Positions 33,606 through 43,397 of a stretch of DNA of 64,000 nt are shown piece after piece. Under the pieces are notes generated by a model. The model saw only the letters and a list, made by a program, of their open reading frames with translations, did no database searches and was not told the DNA's origin. Each line of letters starts with the position of its first letter. The first letter of the stretch is position 1. A program made the position numbers and the translations under genes. Origin of the DNA: Dyella telluris (GTDB lineage: Bacteria > Pseudomonadota > Gammaproteobacteria > Xanthomonadales > Rhodanobacteraceae); the NCBI RefSeq assembly GCF_014297575.1, contig NZ_CP060412.1:1240001-1304000 (forward strand), in the 5' to 3' direction.

Positions 33606-36600
33606 TCAGCCGCACCACAACCGTGCGTTGCGGAACATGCGCATCCACGGTGAATCCTCGCCCCACTTCTCCGGATGCCAGCTCATCTGCACGCTGCGGA
33701 ACACGCGTTCCGGATGCGGCATCATGATGGTCACGCGGCCGTCGGCAGCGGTGAAGCCCGTGAGGCCGCCCGGCGAACCGTTGGGGTTCAGCGGGTAGTC
33801 TTCGGTGGGCTTGCCGCGATTGTCGACGTAACGCAACGCACTGCCGGCCTTCGACGGGCTGCAGCTGTACGGGAAGCTCACGCGGCCTTCGCCGTGCGCC
33901 ACGGCCACCGGGATGCGCGAACCGGCCATACCCTTGAAGAAGATGCTCGGCGAATCGAGCACTTCCAGCGTGGCCACGCGCGCTTCGTACTGCTCCGAGG
34001 CGTTGCGCAGGAACTTCGGCCAGTGCTGTGCACCGGGGATGATGTCCTTCAGCTGGCTCATCATCTGGCAGCCGTTGCACACGCCCAGCGCAAAACGCAG
34101 GTTATTGGCGAAGAACTCGGTGAATTCCGCGCGCAGGAATTCGTTGTACAGGATGGACGTGGCCCAGCCACGACCCGCGCCGAGCACGTCGCCGTAGGAG
34201 AAACCACCGCACGCGGCGAAGCCGTTGAAGTCGCCCAGCTTGATGCGGCCGTTGGCGAGGTCGGACATATGGACGTCCATGGCATCGAAGCCCGCACGCG
34301 TGAACGCGGCGGCCATTTCCACCTGGCCGTTCACGCCCTGCTCGCGCAGCACCGCCACGCGCGGCTTGGCGCCGCGGCTGATATACGGTGCAGCAATGTC
34401 TTCATGCGGATCGAAGGTGAGCTTGGGGGTGATGCCCGGATCGGCATCGTCCAGGCGCCACTCGTTCTCGGCATCGGCGGACGTCGGGTTGTCGCGCAGG
34501 CGCTGCATGGCGTGGCTGGTCTCGTTCCACGCCTGGAACAGCGTGCGCCAGTTCCACTTGAACAGCGTGTCGCCGTTCTGGAACAGCTTGATGCCCAGCT
34601 TTTCCTTCGGACGACCAATGCGGTACGCCATGCTGGTCAGGCCATGCTTGACCAGCAGCGCCTCGAAGGCCTCGCGGTTGGCCGTGGCCACCTGCACGAC
34701 GGCGCCCAGTTCTTCGTTGAACAGCGCACGCAGCGTGGCTTCCGCCCAGCCGTCCAGATGGATCTCCAGACCGCAGTGGCCGGCAAACGCCATCTCCAGC
34801 AGGGTCACGATGGCACCACCGTCGGAACGGTCGTGATAGGCCAGCAGCAGGCCGCCGGCATTGGCTTCCTGCACCAGCTCGAACAGGGCCTTCAGGCGCT
34901 TGGCGTCGTCCAGATCCGGCGGCACGCCGCCGCCGCGGTTGAACACCTGCGTCAGCGCGGAACCGCCAAGGCGGTCGCGGCAGGCACCGAGGTCGAGCAG
35001 CCACAGTTCGGAGTCGCCGCGATCCAGGCGCAGCTGCGGCGTCAGCGTGCGGCGCACGTCGGTGACGCGGGCAAAGCCGGTGATCACCAGCGACACCGGC
35101 GAGACGGTGCGCTGCGTGGTGTCACCGTCTTTCCACACGGTCTGCATGGACAGCGAGTCCTTGCCCACCGGGATGGAGATGCCCAGTTCCGGGCACAGTT
35201 CCATGCCCACGGCCTTCACCGCATCGAACAGCGCGGCATCTTCGCCGGGGAAATTCACCGCGGCCTGCCAGTTCGCCGACAGGCGGATTTCGCCCAGCGA
35301 GGCAATCGGTGCGGCGGCCAGGTTGGTAATGGCCTCACCCACGGCAAGACGTGCGGCATCCGGGCTGCTGAGCAGCGCCACCGGTGCGCGCTCGGCCATC
35401 GCCATCGCTTCGCCGGTGTAGCTGTCGAAGTCGGTGATGGTGACGGCGCAATCCGCCACCGGCACCTGCCACGGGCCGACCATGGGGTCGCGTGCGTTGA
35501 GGCCGCCGACGGTGCGGTCGCCGATGGTGATGAGGAAGCTCTTGCTGCCCACGGTGGGCAGGCGCAGCACGCGCATCAGCGCTTCGTCCATGCTGATGCC
35601 GGTGAGGTCGGGCACCAGGTCGATGCGCGGCTTCAGGCGCGTGGCGTCGCGATGCATGCGCGGCGGCTTGCCGAACAGCACATCCATCGGCAGGTCGATC
35701 ACCAGCGTGTCGGTGCGCGGATCGCGCACCACCAGGCGGCGCTCGGCGGTGGCTTCGCCAACCACGGCGTACGGGCAGCGCTCGCGTTTGCAGTACTCCT
35801 CGAACTCGGCGAGATCTTCCACGCCGATGGCGAGCACGTAGCGCTCCTGCGACTCGTTGCTCCAGATCTGCATGGGCGACAGCGACGGGTCATCGCACGG
35901 CACGCGCGAAAGATCGATGCGGCCGCCGACGCCGGCGTCGTTGAGCAGTTCGGGAATGGCGTTGGAAAGGCCACCCGCGCCCACGTCATGCACGCTGACG
36001 ATAGGGTTCTTGTCACCGCGCGCCCAGCAGCTGTCGATCACCTGCTGCGCGCGACGCTCCATCTCGGCGTTGTCGCGCTGCACGGAGGCGAAATCCAACT
36101 CCTTGCTGGAGGTGCCCGCGGCCACCGACGAGGCGGCACCGCCGCCCAGGCCGATCAGCATGGACGGACCGCCCAGCACGATCACCTGATTGCCCGGCTG
36201 CACGTCGCGCTTCTGCACGTGGTCGGCGCGGATGTTGGCCAGGCCGCCGGCAATCATGATCGGCTTGTCATAACCACGGCGCACGCCGGCTTCGCCGGTT
36301 TCGTGCTCGTAGGTACGGAAATAGCCACCCAGCGCGGGGCGGCCGAATTCGTTGTTGAACGCAGCAGCGCCCAGCGGGCCGTCGCGCATGATCTCGAACG
36401 CGGTAGCCATGTGCGGCGGCAGCGGGCGATCCACTTCCCACGGACGCGGCAGGCCCGGGATGCGCAAGTCGGACACCGAGAAACCGGTGAGGCCAGCCTT
36501 CGGCTTGGCACCGCGGCCGGTGGCGCCTTCGTCGCGGATCTCGCCGCCGGCGCCGGTCGCGGCACCCGGCCACGGGGCGATGGCGGTCGGGTGGTTATGC

Positions 36601-37466
36601 GTTTCCACCTTGATCGCGTACTCGATGCGCTCCGGATGGGCGCGCCACACGCCATCGTGGTCCGGGAAGAAGCGCTTGCCCTCGTAGCCCTCGATCACGG
36701 CCGCGTTGTCCTTGTAGGCGGACAGCGTGTAAGCCGGCGAAAGCTGGTGGGTGTTCTTGATCATGCCGAACAGGCTCTTGTCCTGAGCCTCGCCGTCCAG
36801 CGTCCAGCTGGCGTTGAACACCTTGTGGCGGCAATGCTCGGAGTTGGCCTGCGCGAACATGAAAAGTTCGGCATCAGTCGGGTCGCGCCCCAGTTCGGCG
36901 TAGCGGTCAACGAGGTATTCGATCTCGTCGTCGGCCAGCGCCAGGCCCAGTTCCTTGTTGGCCTTGTCCAGCGCGCCCTGGGCATCGGAACCCAGCGGGA
37001 TGTACACCAACGGACCGGGCTGGCCGCCGAGGAACAGGCCCTTGGCCTGATCCAGGCCGGTCAGCACCGACTGCGTCATCGCATCGTGCAGCACGGCCAG
37101 CACGGCGTCGTACTGATCCGAGCCGGCGGCGGGCAAGCCGGCGACCTGCCAGGCTACGCCGCGCTCCACGCGGCGCACATCAAAGCCGGCGCCATGCAGG
37201 ATGTCGGTGGCCTTGCTGGACCAGGGCGAAATGGTGCCCAGACGCGGGACGACCCACAGGGAGGCGGCCTCCGGCGCACCCTCCTTGGCTTCCAGCACTT
37301 CCAGCAGGCGACGATGCTGCTCGCCCTCCGGCGCGCGGTCGGCGTCGATGAAGTAAACGAACCACGAAGCCTGCACACGCGTGCCACGATGAATGGCCTC
37401 CAGGCGTGCGTTCAGACGTTCGAGACGAAAAGGCGAGAGGGCGCTCTGCCCGTCGAGTGCGATCAT
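33606..37466 (-). CDS. purL: Phosphoribosylformylglycinamidine synthase (long form)
   Basis: 1,286 residues, the size of the single-chain enzyme of gammaproteobacteria. It converts FGAR, ATP and glutamine to FGAM in purine synthesis. In order: a linker domain, an ATP-binding AIRS half with [20 protein letters not shown] split across the active loop, a second AIRS-like half (GKDSLSMQT), and a C-terminal class-I glutaminase domain from about residue 1030 with [12 protein letters not shown], the nucleophile Cys in [10 protein letters not shown] and HGEGRVSF. The start [13 protein letters not shown] is preferred to an in-frame ATG 14 codons upstream. It is transcribed away from dsbC with about 185 bp between them. 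Confidence 0.97.
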   Translation of the reverse strand: MIALDGQSALSPFRLERLNARLEAIHRGTRVQASWFVYFIDADRAPEGEQHRRLLEVLEAKEGAPEAASLWVVPRLGTISPWSSKATDILHGAGFDVRRVERGVAWQVAGLPAAGSDQYDAVLAVLHDAMTQSVLTGLDQAKGLFLGGQPGPLVYIPLGSDAQGALDKANKELGLALADDEIEYLVDRYAELGRDPTDAELFMFAQANSEHCRHKVFNASWTLDGEAQDKSLFGMIKNTHQLSPAYTLSAYKDNAAVIEGYEGKRFFPDHDGVWRAHPERIEYAIKVETHNHPTAIAPWPGAATGAGGEIRDEGATGRGAKPKAGLTGFSVSDLRIPGLPRPWEVDRPLPPHMATAFEIMRDGPLGAAAFNNEFGRPALGGYFRTYEHETGEAGVRRGYDKPIMIAGGLANIRADHVQKRDVQPGNQVIVLGGPSMLIGLGGGAASSVAAGTSSKELDFASVQRDNAEMERRAQQVIDSCWARGDKNPIVSVHDVGAGGLSNAIPELLNDAGVGGRIDLSRVPCDDPSLSPMQIWSNESQERYVLAIGVEDLAEFEEYCKRERCPYAVVGEATAERRLVVRDPRTDTLVIDLPMDVLFGKPPRMHRDATRLKPRIDLVPDLTGISMDEALMRVLRLPTVGSKSFLITIGDRTVGGLNARDPMVGPWQVPVADCAVTITDFDSYTGEAMAMAERAPVALLSSPDAARLAVGEAITNLAAAPIASLGEIRLSANWQAAVNFPGEDAALFDAVKAVGMELCPELGISIPVGKDSLSMQTVWKDGDTTQRTVSPVSLVITGFARVTDVRRTLTPQLRLDRGDSELWLLDLGACRDRLGGSALTQVFNRGGGVPPDLDDAKRLKALFELVQEANAGGLLLAYHDRSDGGAIVTLLEMAFAGHCGLEIHLDGWAEATLRALFNEELGAVVQVATANREAFEALLVKHGLTSMAYRIGRPKEKLGIKLFQNGDTLFKWNWRTLFQAWNETSHAMQRLRDNPTSADAENEWRLDDADPGITPKLTFDPHEDIAAPYISRGAKPRVAVLREQGVNGQVEMAAAFTRAGFDAMDVHMSDLANGRIKLGDFNGFAACGGFSYGDVLGAGRGWATSILYNEFLRAEFTEFFANNLRFALGVCNGCQMMSQLKDIIPGAQHWPKFLRNASEQYEARVATLEVLDSPSIFFKGMAGSRIPVAVAHGEGRVSFPYSCSPSKAGSALRYVDNRGKPTEDYPLNPNGSPGGLTGFTAADGRVTIMMPHPERVFRSVQMSWHPEKWGEDSPWMRMFRNARLWCG

Positions 37467-37650
37467 GCGGGGAACGGGAGGTAGGCGAAAACGCCTATTG
37501 TACCCCAAGGCGGGTCAAGACTGCCGCGACGCAGCATCACGGTGCTTCAGGCGGGCGAGATGGAAAGTCTCGCCAGCATGACGACTCAATACCTTGTTTT
37601 TGCTGCAAATAGACCGCCAGGGACGCCGGCGGCGCCCTGGCCAGGCTGGT

Positions 37651-38400
37651 TCAGCCGCCGGTCTTCAGTGCCTGCAGCAGCTGATCGGGGCTCATGTAAC
37701 CACCGAGCACGCTGCCATCTTCGGCAATGATGGTGGGGGTGCCGCTCACGCCCAGCTTCACGCCCAGGTCGAACTCGTCCTTCACCGGGTTCGGGCAATT
37801 GGTGGCCTTGGGGGCCTTGCCCTGCTTGGCGGCGGTAAAGGCGGCCTTGCGGTCGCTGGCGCACCACACGCCGACCATCTCGTTATAGGTCTGGGTGGTC
37901 TTGCCGGCTTCGTTGGTCACGCCTTCGCGCGGCCAGGCCACGTATTCCACGGCGATGCCGGCCTTGTTGAAGTCGGCAATGTGGGAGTGCAGCTGGCGGC
38001 AATAGGCGCAGTTGACGTCGGTGAAGACGGTAACGCGATACTTCGGGTTGGCCGGCGCGAACACGATGCGGTCGGCCTCCGGCACCTTGGCCAGCTCGGC
38101 CTTGCGGAAATCCGCCCAGCTGTCTTCGCTGATGTTCTTCTTTTTCGACAGGTCGATCACGTCACCATTGAGCATGTACTTGCCGTCGGTGGAGACGTAG
38201 ACCAGATGGCCCGACGCAATGATCTGAAAGAAACCCGGCATCGGCGCCGGACGGATCGAATCGATCGTGGCATGCGGCACCAGCGCCAGCAGGGCCTTGC
38301 GCGCGGCGGCATCCGGTGCTGCGGCCGCGCCATCGGGCGCCGCGCAGGCATTGAGGGTCAATCCGCCGACGCACAGCGCCAGCAACCATTTCTTGAACAT
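37651..38400 (-). CDS. dsbC: DsbC-family periplasmic disulfide isomerase
   Basis: 249 residues. The start at 38400 has GAGG about 8 bp upstream; an upstream ATG (38418) is less likely. The signal peptide MFKKWLLALCVGGLTLNACA could end in an Ala-X-Ala cleavage site or be read as a weak lipobox at C19. An N-terminal dimerisation domain (about 30-105) is followed by a thioredoxin fold with active site C131-AY-C134 (DVNCAYCRQLH), a second Cys pair (VWCAS and TNCPNP) and the cis-Pro loop SGTPTII. It repairs wrongly paired disulfides in the periplasm. xerD lies upstream on the same strand. Confidence 0.93.
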   Translation of the reverse strand: MFKKWLLALCVGGLTLNACAAPDGAAAAPDAAARKALLALVPHATIDSIRPAPMPGFFQIIASGHLVYVSTDGKYMLNGDVIDLSKKKNISEDSWADFRKAELAKVPEADRIVFAPANPKYRVTVFTDVNCAYCRQLHSHIADFNKAGIAVEYVAWPREGVTNEAGKTTQTYNEMVGVWCASDRKAAFTAAKQGKAPKATNCPNPVKDEFDLGVKLGVSGTPTIIAEDGSVLGGYMSPDQLLQALKTGG

Positions 38401-38526
38401 CGCAAACCTCGTTGACATGCCACCGCGCTGGGGGGGCGCGGGTAAAAACATATTCTCGCACAGGCACATGAACGCGTATGCGGGCCGTTTGGCACACCGC
38501 GGAACCGATGCCAGGCCTCTACCCGG

Positions 38527-39438
38527 TCAGCCGCGCGGATGGTGCTGGGCGTGCAGGCGCTTGAGCCCCTCCTTCGCCACCAGCGTATAGATCTGCGTGG
38601 TGCTCAGCGCGCTGTGGCCCAGCAGCATCTGCAGGGCACGCAGGTCCGCGCCGTGGTTGAGCAGGTGGGTGGCGAAGGAATGGCGCAGCACGTGGGGCGA
38701 AATGCGCTTGGATACGATGCCCACCGTGATCGCGTAGCGCTTCACCAGGGTCCAGAACATCTGCCGCGTCATGCCCTCGCCGCGCTTGCTCAGGAACAGT
38801 GCCGCGGGCTGGCGTCCGCGCGCCAGCACCGGCCGCGCGGCGGCCATGTAAGCCTCGATGCGCTCGGCCGCCATTTCACCGATCGGCACCAGCCGGTCCT
38901 TGCCGCCCTTGCCGGTGACGCGCACCACACCCTGCCGCAGATTCAGCGACGCCAGCGGCAACTCCACCAATTCAGACACGCGCAGGCCCGAGGCGTACAT
39001 CAATTCCAGCATGGCGCGGTCGCGCAGCCCCAGCGTGGTGCCGACATCCGGCGCCTCCAGCAGGCCTTCGATTTCCCGTTCGGCCAGCGCCTTGGGCAGG
39101 CTCCGCGGCGTCTTGGGGCGTTCTATCAGCAGGGTGGGATCTTCAAAGCCTGGCTCCATCCGCGCGACATGCGCATAGAAGCGACGGAACGACGACTGCC
39201 GCCGCGCCAGCGAGCGCACCGCCACCGGCTGGCTGCCGTGATACGCGGACAGGTGATGGCGCTGCGCGCTGCGCAGGCTCTGGCCCTGGGTGCCCAGCCA
39301 ACGGGCGAGACCTTCGAGGTCGCGACGGTACGCGTCGAGCGTGCGGTCGGACAGGCCATCTTCGGACCACACGCGCTCGATGAAGGCATCGATGCTGCGA
39401 CGGTCGGCTTCGGCGATACTGGGTTCTTCCTGCTGCAT
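38527..39438 (-). CDS. xerD: Site-specific tyrosine recombinase XerD
   Basis: 303 residues from the ATG at 39438 (MQQEEPSIAE). The frame is open 26 codons upstream but would overlap the divergent gene's control region. The N-terminal SAM-like core-binding domain is followed by the catalytic domain with all six residues: Arg in ASGLRVSEL, Lys in TGKGGKDR, His and Arg in HVLRHSFATH, His in LGHSAL and Tyr in TTQIYT. The closing RLHAQHHPRG distinguishes XerD from XerC. XerCD resolves chromosome dimers at dif during division. It is divergent from the RDD gene. Confidence 0.95.
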   Translation of the reverse strand: MQQEEPSIAEADRRSIDAFIERVWSEDGLSDRTLDAYRRDLEGLARWLGTQGQSLRSAQRHHLSAYHGSQPVAVRSLARRQSSFRRFYAHVARMEPGFEDPTLLIERPKTPRSLPKALAEREIEGLLEAPDVGTTLGLRDRAMLELMYASGLRVSELVELPLASLNLRQGVVRVTGKGGKDRLVPIGEMAAERIEAYMAAARPVLARGRQPAALFLSKRGEGMTRQMFWTLVKRYAITVGIVSKRISPHVLRHSFATHLLNHGADLRALQMLLGHSALSTTQIYTLVAKEGLKRLHAQHHPRG

Positions 39439-39502
39439 GGATGCGATGCTCGCCGTCCGCCTCGCCTCGTGCAAGCGCCCTGTTGCCGAGGCTGCCCAGT
39501 CG

Positions 39503-40003
39503 ATGAGTTCCACCACCGCTTCCGACGTGTATTGCCCGCTGTGGCGCCGCCTGATGGCGCTGCTCTACGACCTGCTCGCCGTGGTGGCCATCGTGATGGT
39601 GGTGGGCTATGTCTGCCAGCGCGTTACCGGCGGCACGCTGGTCACCACCGATGGCCATGCACACATCGCATGGTGGTACCAGCCACTGCAGGCGCTGGTC
39701 GTATCGGCTTACTTCCTCGCCTCGTGGCTGCGCGGTGGGCAGACGCTGGGCATGCGCCCGTGGCGCATCCGCGTGACGAATGCCGACGGCCAGCGCATCT
39801 CGGCCGTGCAGGCCATCGTGCGCCTCGTGGTCGCTGCCGCGCCGATGCTGTTGCTGGGCCTGGCACCCGTGATCGGGGCACGCGGCGCCACCTGGGCCGT
39901 GCTGGTGGCATGGATCGCCTGGTTCGGCTTCGCCGCGGCGGATTCGCGGAAACGTGCGCTGCATGACGTGGCGGCAGGCACGGAACTACGCAGAATTGCC
40001 TGA
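39503..40003 (+). CDS. RDD-family membrane protein
   Basis: 166 residues from the ATG at 39503. The RDD hallmark appears early, in PLWRRLMALLYDLLAVVAIV (Arg and Asp conserved), with a second in GQTLGMRPWRIRV and a closing SRKRALHDVAAGTELRR. About three membrane segments are predicted. RDD proteins are poorly understood, and some transport ions or compatible solutes. It is transcribed divergently from xerD with 64 bp between starts. A methyltransferase gene follows 42 bp later. Confidence 0.88.
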   Translation: MSSTTASDVYCPLWRRLMALLYDLLAVVAIVMVVGYVCQRVTGGTLVTTDGHAHIAWWYQPLQALVVSAYFLASWLRGGQTLGMRPWRIRVTNADGQRISAVQAIVRLVVAAAPMLLLGLAPVIGARGATWAVLVAWIAWFGFAAADSRKRALHDVAAGTELRRIA

Positions 40004-40045
40004 TTTTCATTCTCAGGTCAGGTGTTTTCTGACAACACTTGGCGC

Positions 40046-40789
40046 ATGCCGACGGTTGCAATCCCACGCCCCACCGATGCCGAACTGAAGCGCACCAATC
40101 AACGGTTCTACGACGCGCTGTGGTCGGGCGCACGCCTGGTGGACCCAAGCCGCTTCAATACCTGGCCCATGGTGCGCGACCTGGCCATGGCCCTGCCGCG
40201 CCGGCTGGAGATCGCGCCGGGCCTGCGGCCCCGCCTGCCGCTGGACGGCACCTGCTTTGTCGACATCAGCCTGGCCGCCCTGCAGGCGCTACGCGCCGAG
40301 GGCGCCAGCGCGATACGCGGCAGCATCAGCGACCTGCCCTGCCCCGATGCCAGTTTCGACCTGGTCTGCGCGCTGGACATCCTCGAGCACGTGCAGGATG
40401 ACGAAGGCGCGCTGCGTGAATTGTCCCGGGTCACCGCGCCGCAGTCCCGTCTGCTGTTGTCCGTGCCCTTGCACGAGTCGGCATGGACGAGTTTCGACGA
40501 GTTCGTGGGCCACTACCGCCGCTACGAACCGGCCCAGATCACCGAGCGGCTGGCGTCGCATGGCTGGACGATCGAACGCAGCGCCGTCTACGGCATGCAA
40601 CCCAGCTCCGGCCTGCTGCTCAAGCTGGGCCAGTGGTCCCTGTCGCACCGGCGCGAGCGCGCCATGTGGTGGTACAACCGGGTGATCATGCCGCTGGGCC
40701 TGTACCTGCAGAAACCGCTGCGCTGGCAGCCTGGCCTGCCCGCCAGCGAAGGCGTGGACGAAGTGCTGCTGCTTTGCCGGCGCACGTAA
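40046..40789 (+). CDS. Class I SAM-dependent methyltransferase
   Basis: 247 residues from the ATG at 40046; a GTG eight codons upstream (40022) is an alternative. The SAM-binding motif I is LEIAPGLRPRLP (residues 54-65), a variant of the usual LEIGPG. This is followed by FVDISLAALQAL, ISDLPCPDASFDLVCALDILEHV (motifs II/III, split here) and a post-motif ELSRVTAP. The Methyltransf_11 fold is clear, and the substrate is unknown. It lies between the RDD gene and a PHB depolymerase gene on the same strand. Confidence 0.9.
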   Translation: MPTVAIPRPTDAELKRTNQRFYDALWSGARLVDPSRFNTWPMVRDLAMALPRRLEIAPGLRPRLPLDGTCFVDISLAALQALRAEGASAIRGSISDLPCPDASFDLVCALDILEHVQDDEGALRELSRVTAPQSRLLLSVPLHESAWTSFDEFVGHYRRYEPAQITERLASHGWTIERSAVYGMQPSSGLLLKLGQWSLSHRRERAMWWYNRVIMPLGLYLQKPLRWQPGLPASEGVDEVLLLCRRT

Positions 40790-40886
40790 GCGCCTGATTC
40801 ATCTGGATTGAGACAATGCGGCAGCGCAGCACAAGCCTGCCAAACCGGGTAAGATGCCACCCTCTGACCCCGCCCGGTTTCAACTC

Positions 40887-42140
40887 ATGCTCTATCAGAT
40901 CCACGAGTGGCAGCGCGCTTTTCTTGGCCCCCTGAGCCATTACGCCGAAGCCAACGCCAAGATGCTGAGCGACGTCACCAGCCCGTTCTCGCATATCCCC
41001 GGCGCCCAGCGCATGGCGGCGGGCTACGAGCTGCTGCACCGGCTGGGCAAGGAATACGAGAAGCCCGCGTTCAACCTGACGCAGGTCGCGGCGCACGGTC
41101 AGGAAATCGCCGTGATCGAGCGGGTGGTGCTGGACAAGCCGTTCTGCCAGCTCAAGCGCTTCAAGCGCTTCAGTGATGATCAGGAAACCATCGAGAAGAT
41201 GAAGAACGAGCCGACCGTGCTGGTCGTCGCTCCGCTCTCGGGTCATCACGCCACGTTGCTGCGCGACACGGTGCGCACCCTGCTGCAGGACCACAAGGTG
41301 TTCATCACCGACTGGGTCGATGCACGCATGGTGCCCGCCAGCGAAGGCGCGTTCCATCTCGATGACTACGTGGCCTATATCGAAGACTTCATCCGCCACA
41401 TCGGCGCCGAACGGCTGCACATCATCTCGGTGTGCCAGCCCACCGTGCCAGTGCTTGCCGCCGTGGCGCTGATGGCGGCCCGCGGCGAGAAGACGCCGCT
41501 CAGCATGACCATGATGGGCGGCCCGATCGAGCCGCGCAGCAACCCCACCGGGGTCAACAACCTCGCCACCAATCGCCCACTCAGCTGGTTCCGCGGCAAC
41601 GTGATCCACACCGTGCCGCCGAACTATCCGGGCAGCGGGCGCGAGGTGTATCCGGGCTTCCTGCAGCACGCCGGGTTCATCGCCATGAACCCGGGCCGCC
41701 ACATGAATTCGCACTGGGATTTCTACGAAAACCTGCTGCGGGGCGACCAGGACGACGCAGACGCGCACCGCAAGTTCTACGACGAGTACAACGCCGTGCT
41801 CGACATGCCAGCCGAGTACTACCTCGACACCATCTCCACCGTGTTCCAGCAGTTCCTGCTGCCGCGCGGGCTCTGGGATGTGTCCGGTGAGCGCGTGACG
41901 CCATCGGCCATCAGCACCACGGCGCTGTTTACCGTGGAAGGCGAGCTGGACGATATCGCGGGGCTGGGCCAGACCGAGGCGGCGCACGACCTGTGCAGCG
42001 GCATTCCCGCCAACCGTCGCGAGCATCGCGTGGTGGAGGGGGCGGGTCACTACGGCATCTTCAGTGGTCGCCGGTGGCGGCAGACGGTGTATCCGCAGGT
42101 GCGGGAGTTCATCCGGAAGTTTGATACGCGGGGCGCGTGA
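40887..42140 (+). CDS. phaZ: Intracellular polyhydroxybutyrate depolymerase
   Basis: 417 residues from MLYQIHEWQR, the typical N-terminus of cytoplasmic PHB depolymerases. There is no signal peptide. The catalytic nucleophile is a cysteine, C183 in SVCQPTVP, at the same number as in the Cupriavidus necator enzyme. The acid is probably Asp in EGELDDIAG and the base His in EGAGHYGIF. It degrades native PHB granules to 3-hydroxybutyrate oligomers. No phaC or phaR lies nearby, so it is separated from synthesis genes. The gene is followed by repeat element B. Confidence 0.93.
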   Translation: MLYQIHEWQRAFLGPLSHYAEANAKMLSDVTSPFSHIPGAQRMAAGYELLHRLGKEYEKPAFNLTQVAAHGQEIAVIERVVLDKPFCQLKRFKRFSDDQETIEKMKNEPTVLVVAPLSGHHATLLRDTVRTLLQDHKVFITDWVDARMVPASEGAFHLDDYVAYIEDFIRHIGAERLHIISVCQPTVPVLAAVALMAARGEKTPLSMTMMGGPIEPRSNPTGVNNLATNRPLSWFRGNVIHTVPPNYPGSGREVYPGFLQHAGFIAMNPGRHMNSHWDFYENLLRGDQDDADAHRKFYDEYNAVLDMPAEYYLDTISTVFQQFLLPRGLWDVSGERVTPSAISTTALFTVEGELDDIAGLGQTEAAHDLCSGIPANRREHRVVEGAGHYGIFSGRRWRQTVYPQVREFIRKFDTRGA

Positions 42141-42316
42141 TCGGCTGATGTCGCCCGGTGGCTGACCTTGTATGGGTCAGCCGGTTTTTCGGCGTGATGG
42201 TGTCGCGTTGTGGCGACCCGGCTCGCTGTTGGCTGTCAGGATTGCGTCCGCTTTCCTATTCGCCATTTCGGCGAATTCTTTTCTACTCGCCGTTCCTGCC
42301 ACCAACTCTCCTACTC

Positions 42317-42342
42317 GTCATCCCGGCGCAGGCCGGGATCCA
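42317..42342. repeat. GTCATCCCGGCGCAGGCCGGGAT palindrome
   Basis: CGTCATCCCGGCGC followed by AGGCCGGGATCCAG. It is the same family as the ends of elements A and B and lies 42 bp outside element B. Confidence 0.6.
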
Positions 42343-42383
42343 GAGCAGTGGTGCCACGTATTGCCTCACCCTCTCATCAACGC

Positions 42384-42550
42384 CGTCATCCCAGCGAAAG
42401 CTGGGATCCAGTGCCTTGGCTCTCTGCCTTCGGTAGTCACGCAGGCGTCAGGTTGCCGCTTACGCAGCGGGGGCGTTTCGACCTCCTGCCGGAGGCCGAG
42501 TCACTTTTCTTTGCTGGCCCAAAGAAAAGTAACCCAAAGAAAATGGCCTG
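42384..42550 (+). repeat. Left terminal inverted repeat of element B
   Basis: Contains CGTCATCCCAGCGAAAGCTG, GATCCAGTGCC, GCTTACGCAGCG, GACCTCCTGCCGGAGGCC and the ACTTTTCTTTGCTGGCCC hairpin. It is the inverse of 43165-43355. Confidence 0.75.
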
Positions 42551-42833
42551 AAGAGCTGGCAGCATTCCGTGGGGATAAGCCCGACCGGTCGAGGAACGTT
42601 GTTGCTTGGCAACCTCCGCCTCTACACAGCGGGTATCGCGTAGCGCTTCGCAACGCGCCAATGCGCTGAGGACTTAACGCGGAGCGTCGTGCCGCTGCGC
42701 GGCACCTCCTTCCTTGCCACTCGGGTGTTCACGTTGAACATCACCTGTCGCTCGTCCTCTCCCGTTCGGCAGAGGACTGGGGTGAGCACTGAGGCGAGAA
42801 AGAAACGGGCTTCACACAGTGCGAGACACCCCT

Positions 42834-42914
42834 GTAGGAGCGCACCTTGTGCGCGACCGCAGCGTCCTGTCGATACCGCTCCGTCAGGTGGTCGCGCACA
42901 AGGTGCGCTCCTAC
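42834..42914. repeat. GTAG-type REPIN, copy R4 (inside element B)
   Basis: GTAGGAGCGCACCTTGTGCG and CGCACAAGGTGCGCTCCTAC. Like R1 and R8 it carries an extra C/G pair (CACCTTGTG) relative to the CACTTGTG copies. Confidence 0.88.
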
Positions 42915-43164
42915 AGACAAGCTGAGTCGGCACGCCATTCGCCGTGACACCCTGCGACGCGATGTGCAGCGCAGCTGCACGAGCCTTCGGCTCCAGGCTC
43001 TTGACCTACCCGCCCCCTTGAGCGGCGGTGAGGGGCGGACGACAGGCCCGCAGGGGGATCGGCAAGGATGCCGATCCCTTTTCGACAGGACAGGGATGTC
43101 CTGTCGAAAAGCCCGGCCGCCCCTCACGGACTGGCCGGCTCCACCGGCCAGCGACGCGATGGGG

Positions 43165-43355
43165 GTGCCTTTTCTTTTGGTTACTTTTCTTTGGGCAAGC
43201 AAAGAAAAGTGACCCGGCCTCCGGCAGGAGGTCGGAAGCCCGCGGCAGGCGAACCCGGTCGCGGTAACGCGCGAGGCCAAAGGCCAAGAGCCAAGTCACT
43301 GGATGACCCGCCCTACGGCGGTTGAAAAGCGCCTCCAGCTTTCGCTGGGATGACG
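43165..43355 (-). repeat. Right terminal inverted repeat of element B
   Basis: Contains GGTTACTTTTCTTTGGGC, GGCCTCCGGCAGGAGGTC, AGCCAAGTCACTGGATGACC and ends CCAGCTTTCGCTGGGATGAC. It is inverted relative to 42384-42550, with an extra segment of about 35 bp near the outer end. Confidence 0.75.
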
Positions 43356-43397
43356 AGATGGAGACGATGAGGCACACCTCCAAAAACCAAACCCACC

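Larger units (their letters stand above)
42384..43355. repeat. Repeat element B: 972-bp second copy of element A
   Basis: Collinear with element A in the same orientation. Long exact blocks include 42668-42705 (matching 2999-3036) and a 76-base identical stretch at 43017-43092 (matching 3338-3413). The termini are imperfect inverted repeats (42384-42550 against 43165-43355) beginning CGTCATCCCAGCGAAAGCTG and ending with its complement. The central GTAG REP pair is R4. Indels between the copies fall in several places, including the left hairpin (TTTTCTTTTG in A, TTTTCTTTG in B, with the matching change in the other arm). It fills the convergent phaZ/threonine-aldolase junction. No protein gene is supported. 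Confidence 0.85.

Noticed and set aside
33675..37484. Long plus-strand open frame (1,269 codons) opposite purL
   Set aside because: Its His/Arg/Ala-rich translation has no domain. It is the codon shadow of purL in GC-rich DNA.
37497..37502. TACAAT upstream of purL as a promoter
   Set aside because: The nearby TTGACC is only 10 bp away and no -35 lies at 16-18 bp, so the evidence is too weak to list.
2712..43355. Elements A and B as insertion sequences
   Set aside because: The inverted termini fit, but no transposase frame and no target duplication could be seen, so I call them repeats only.
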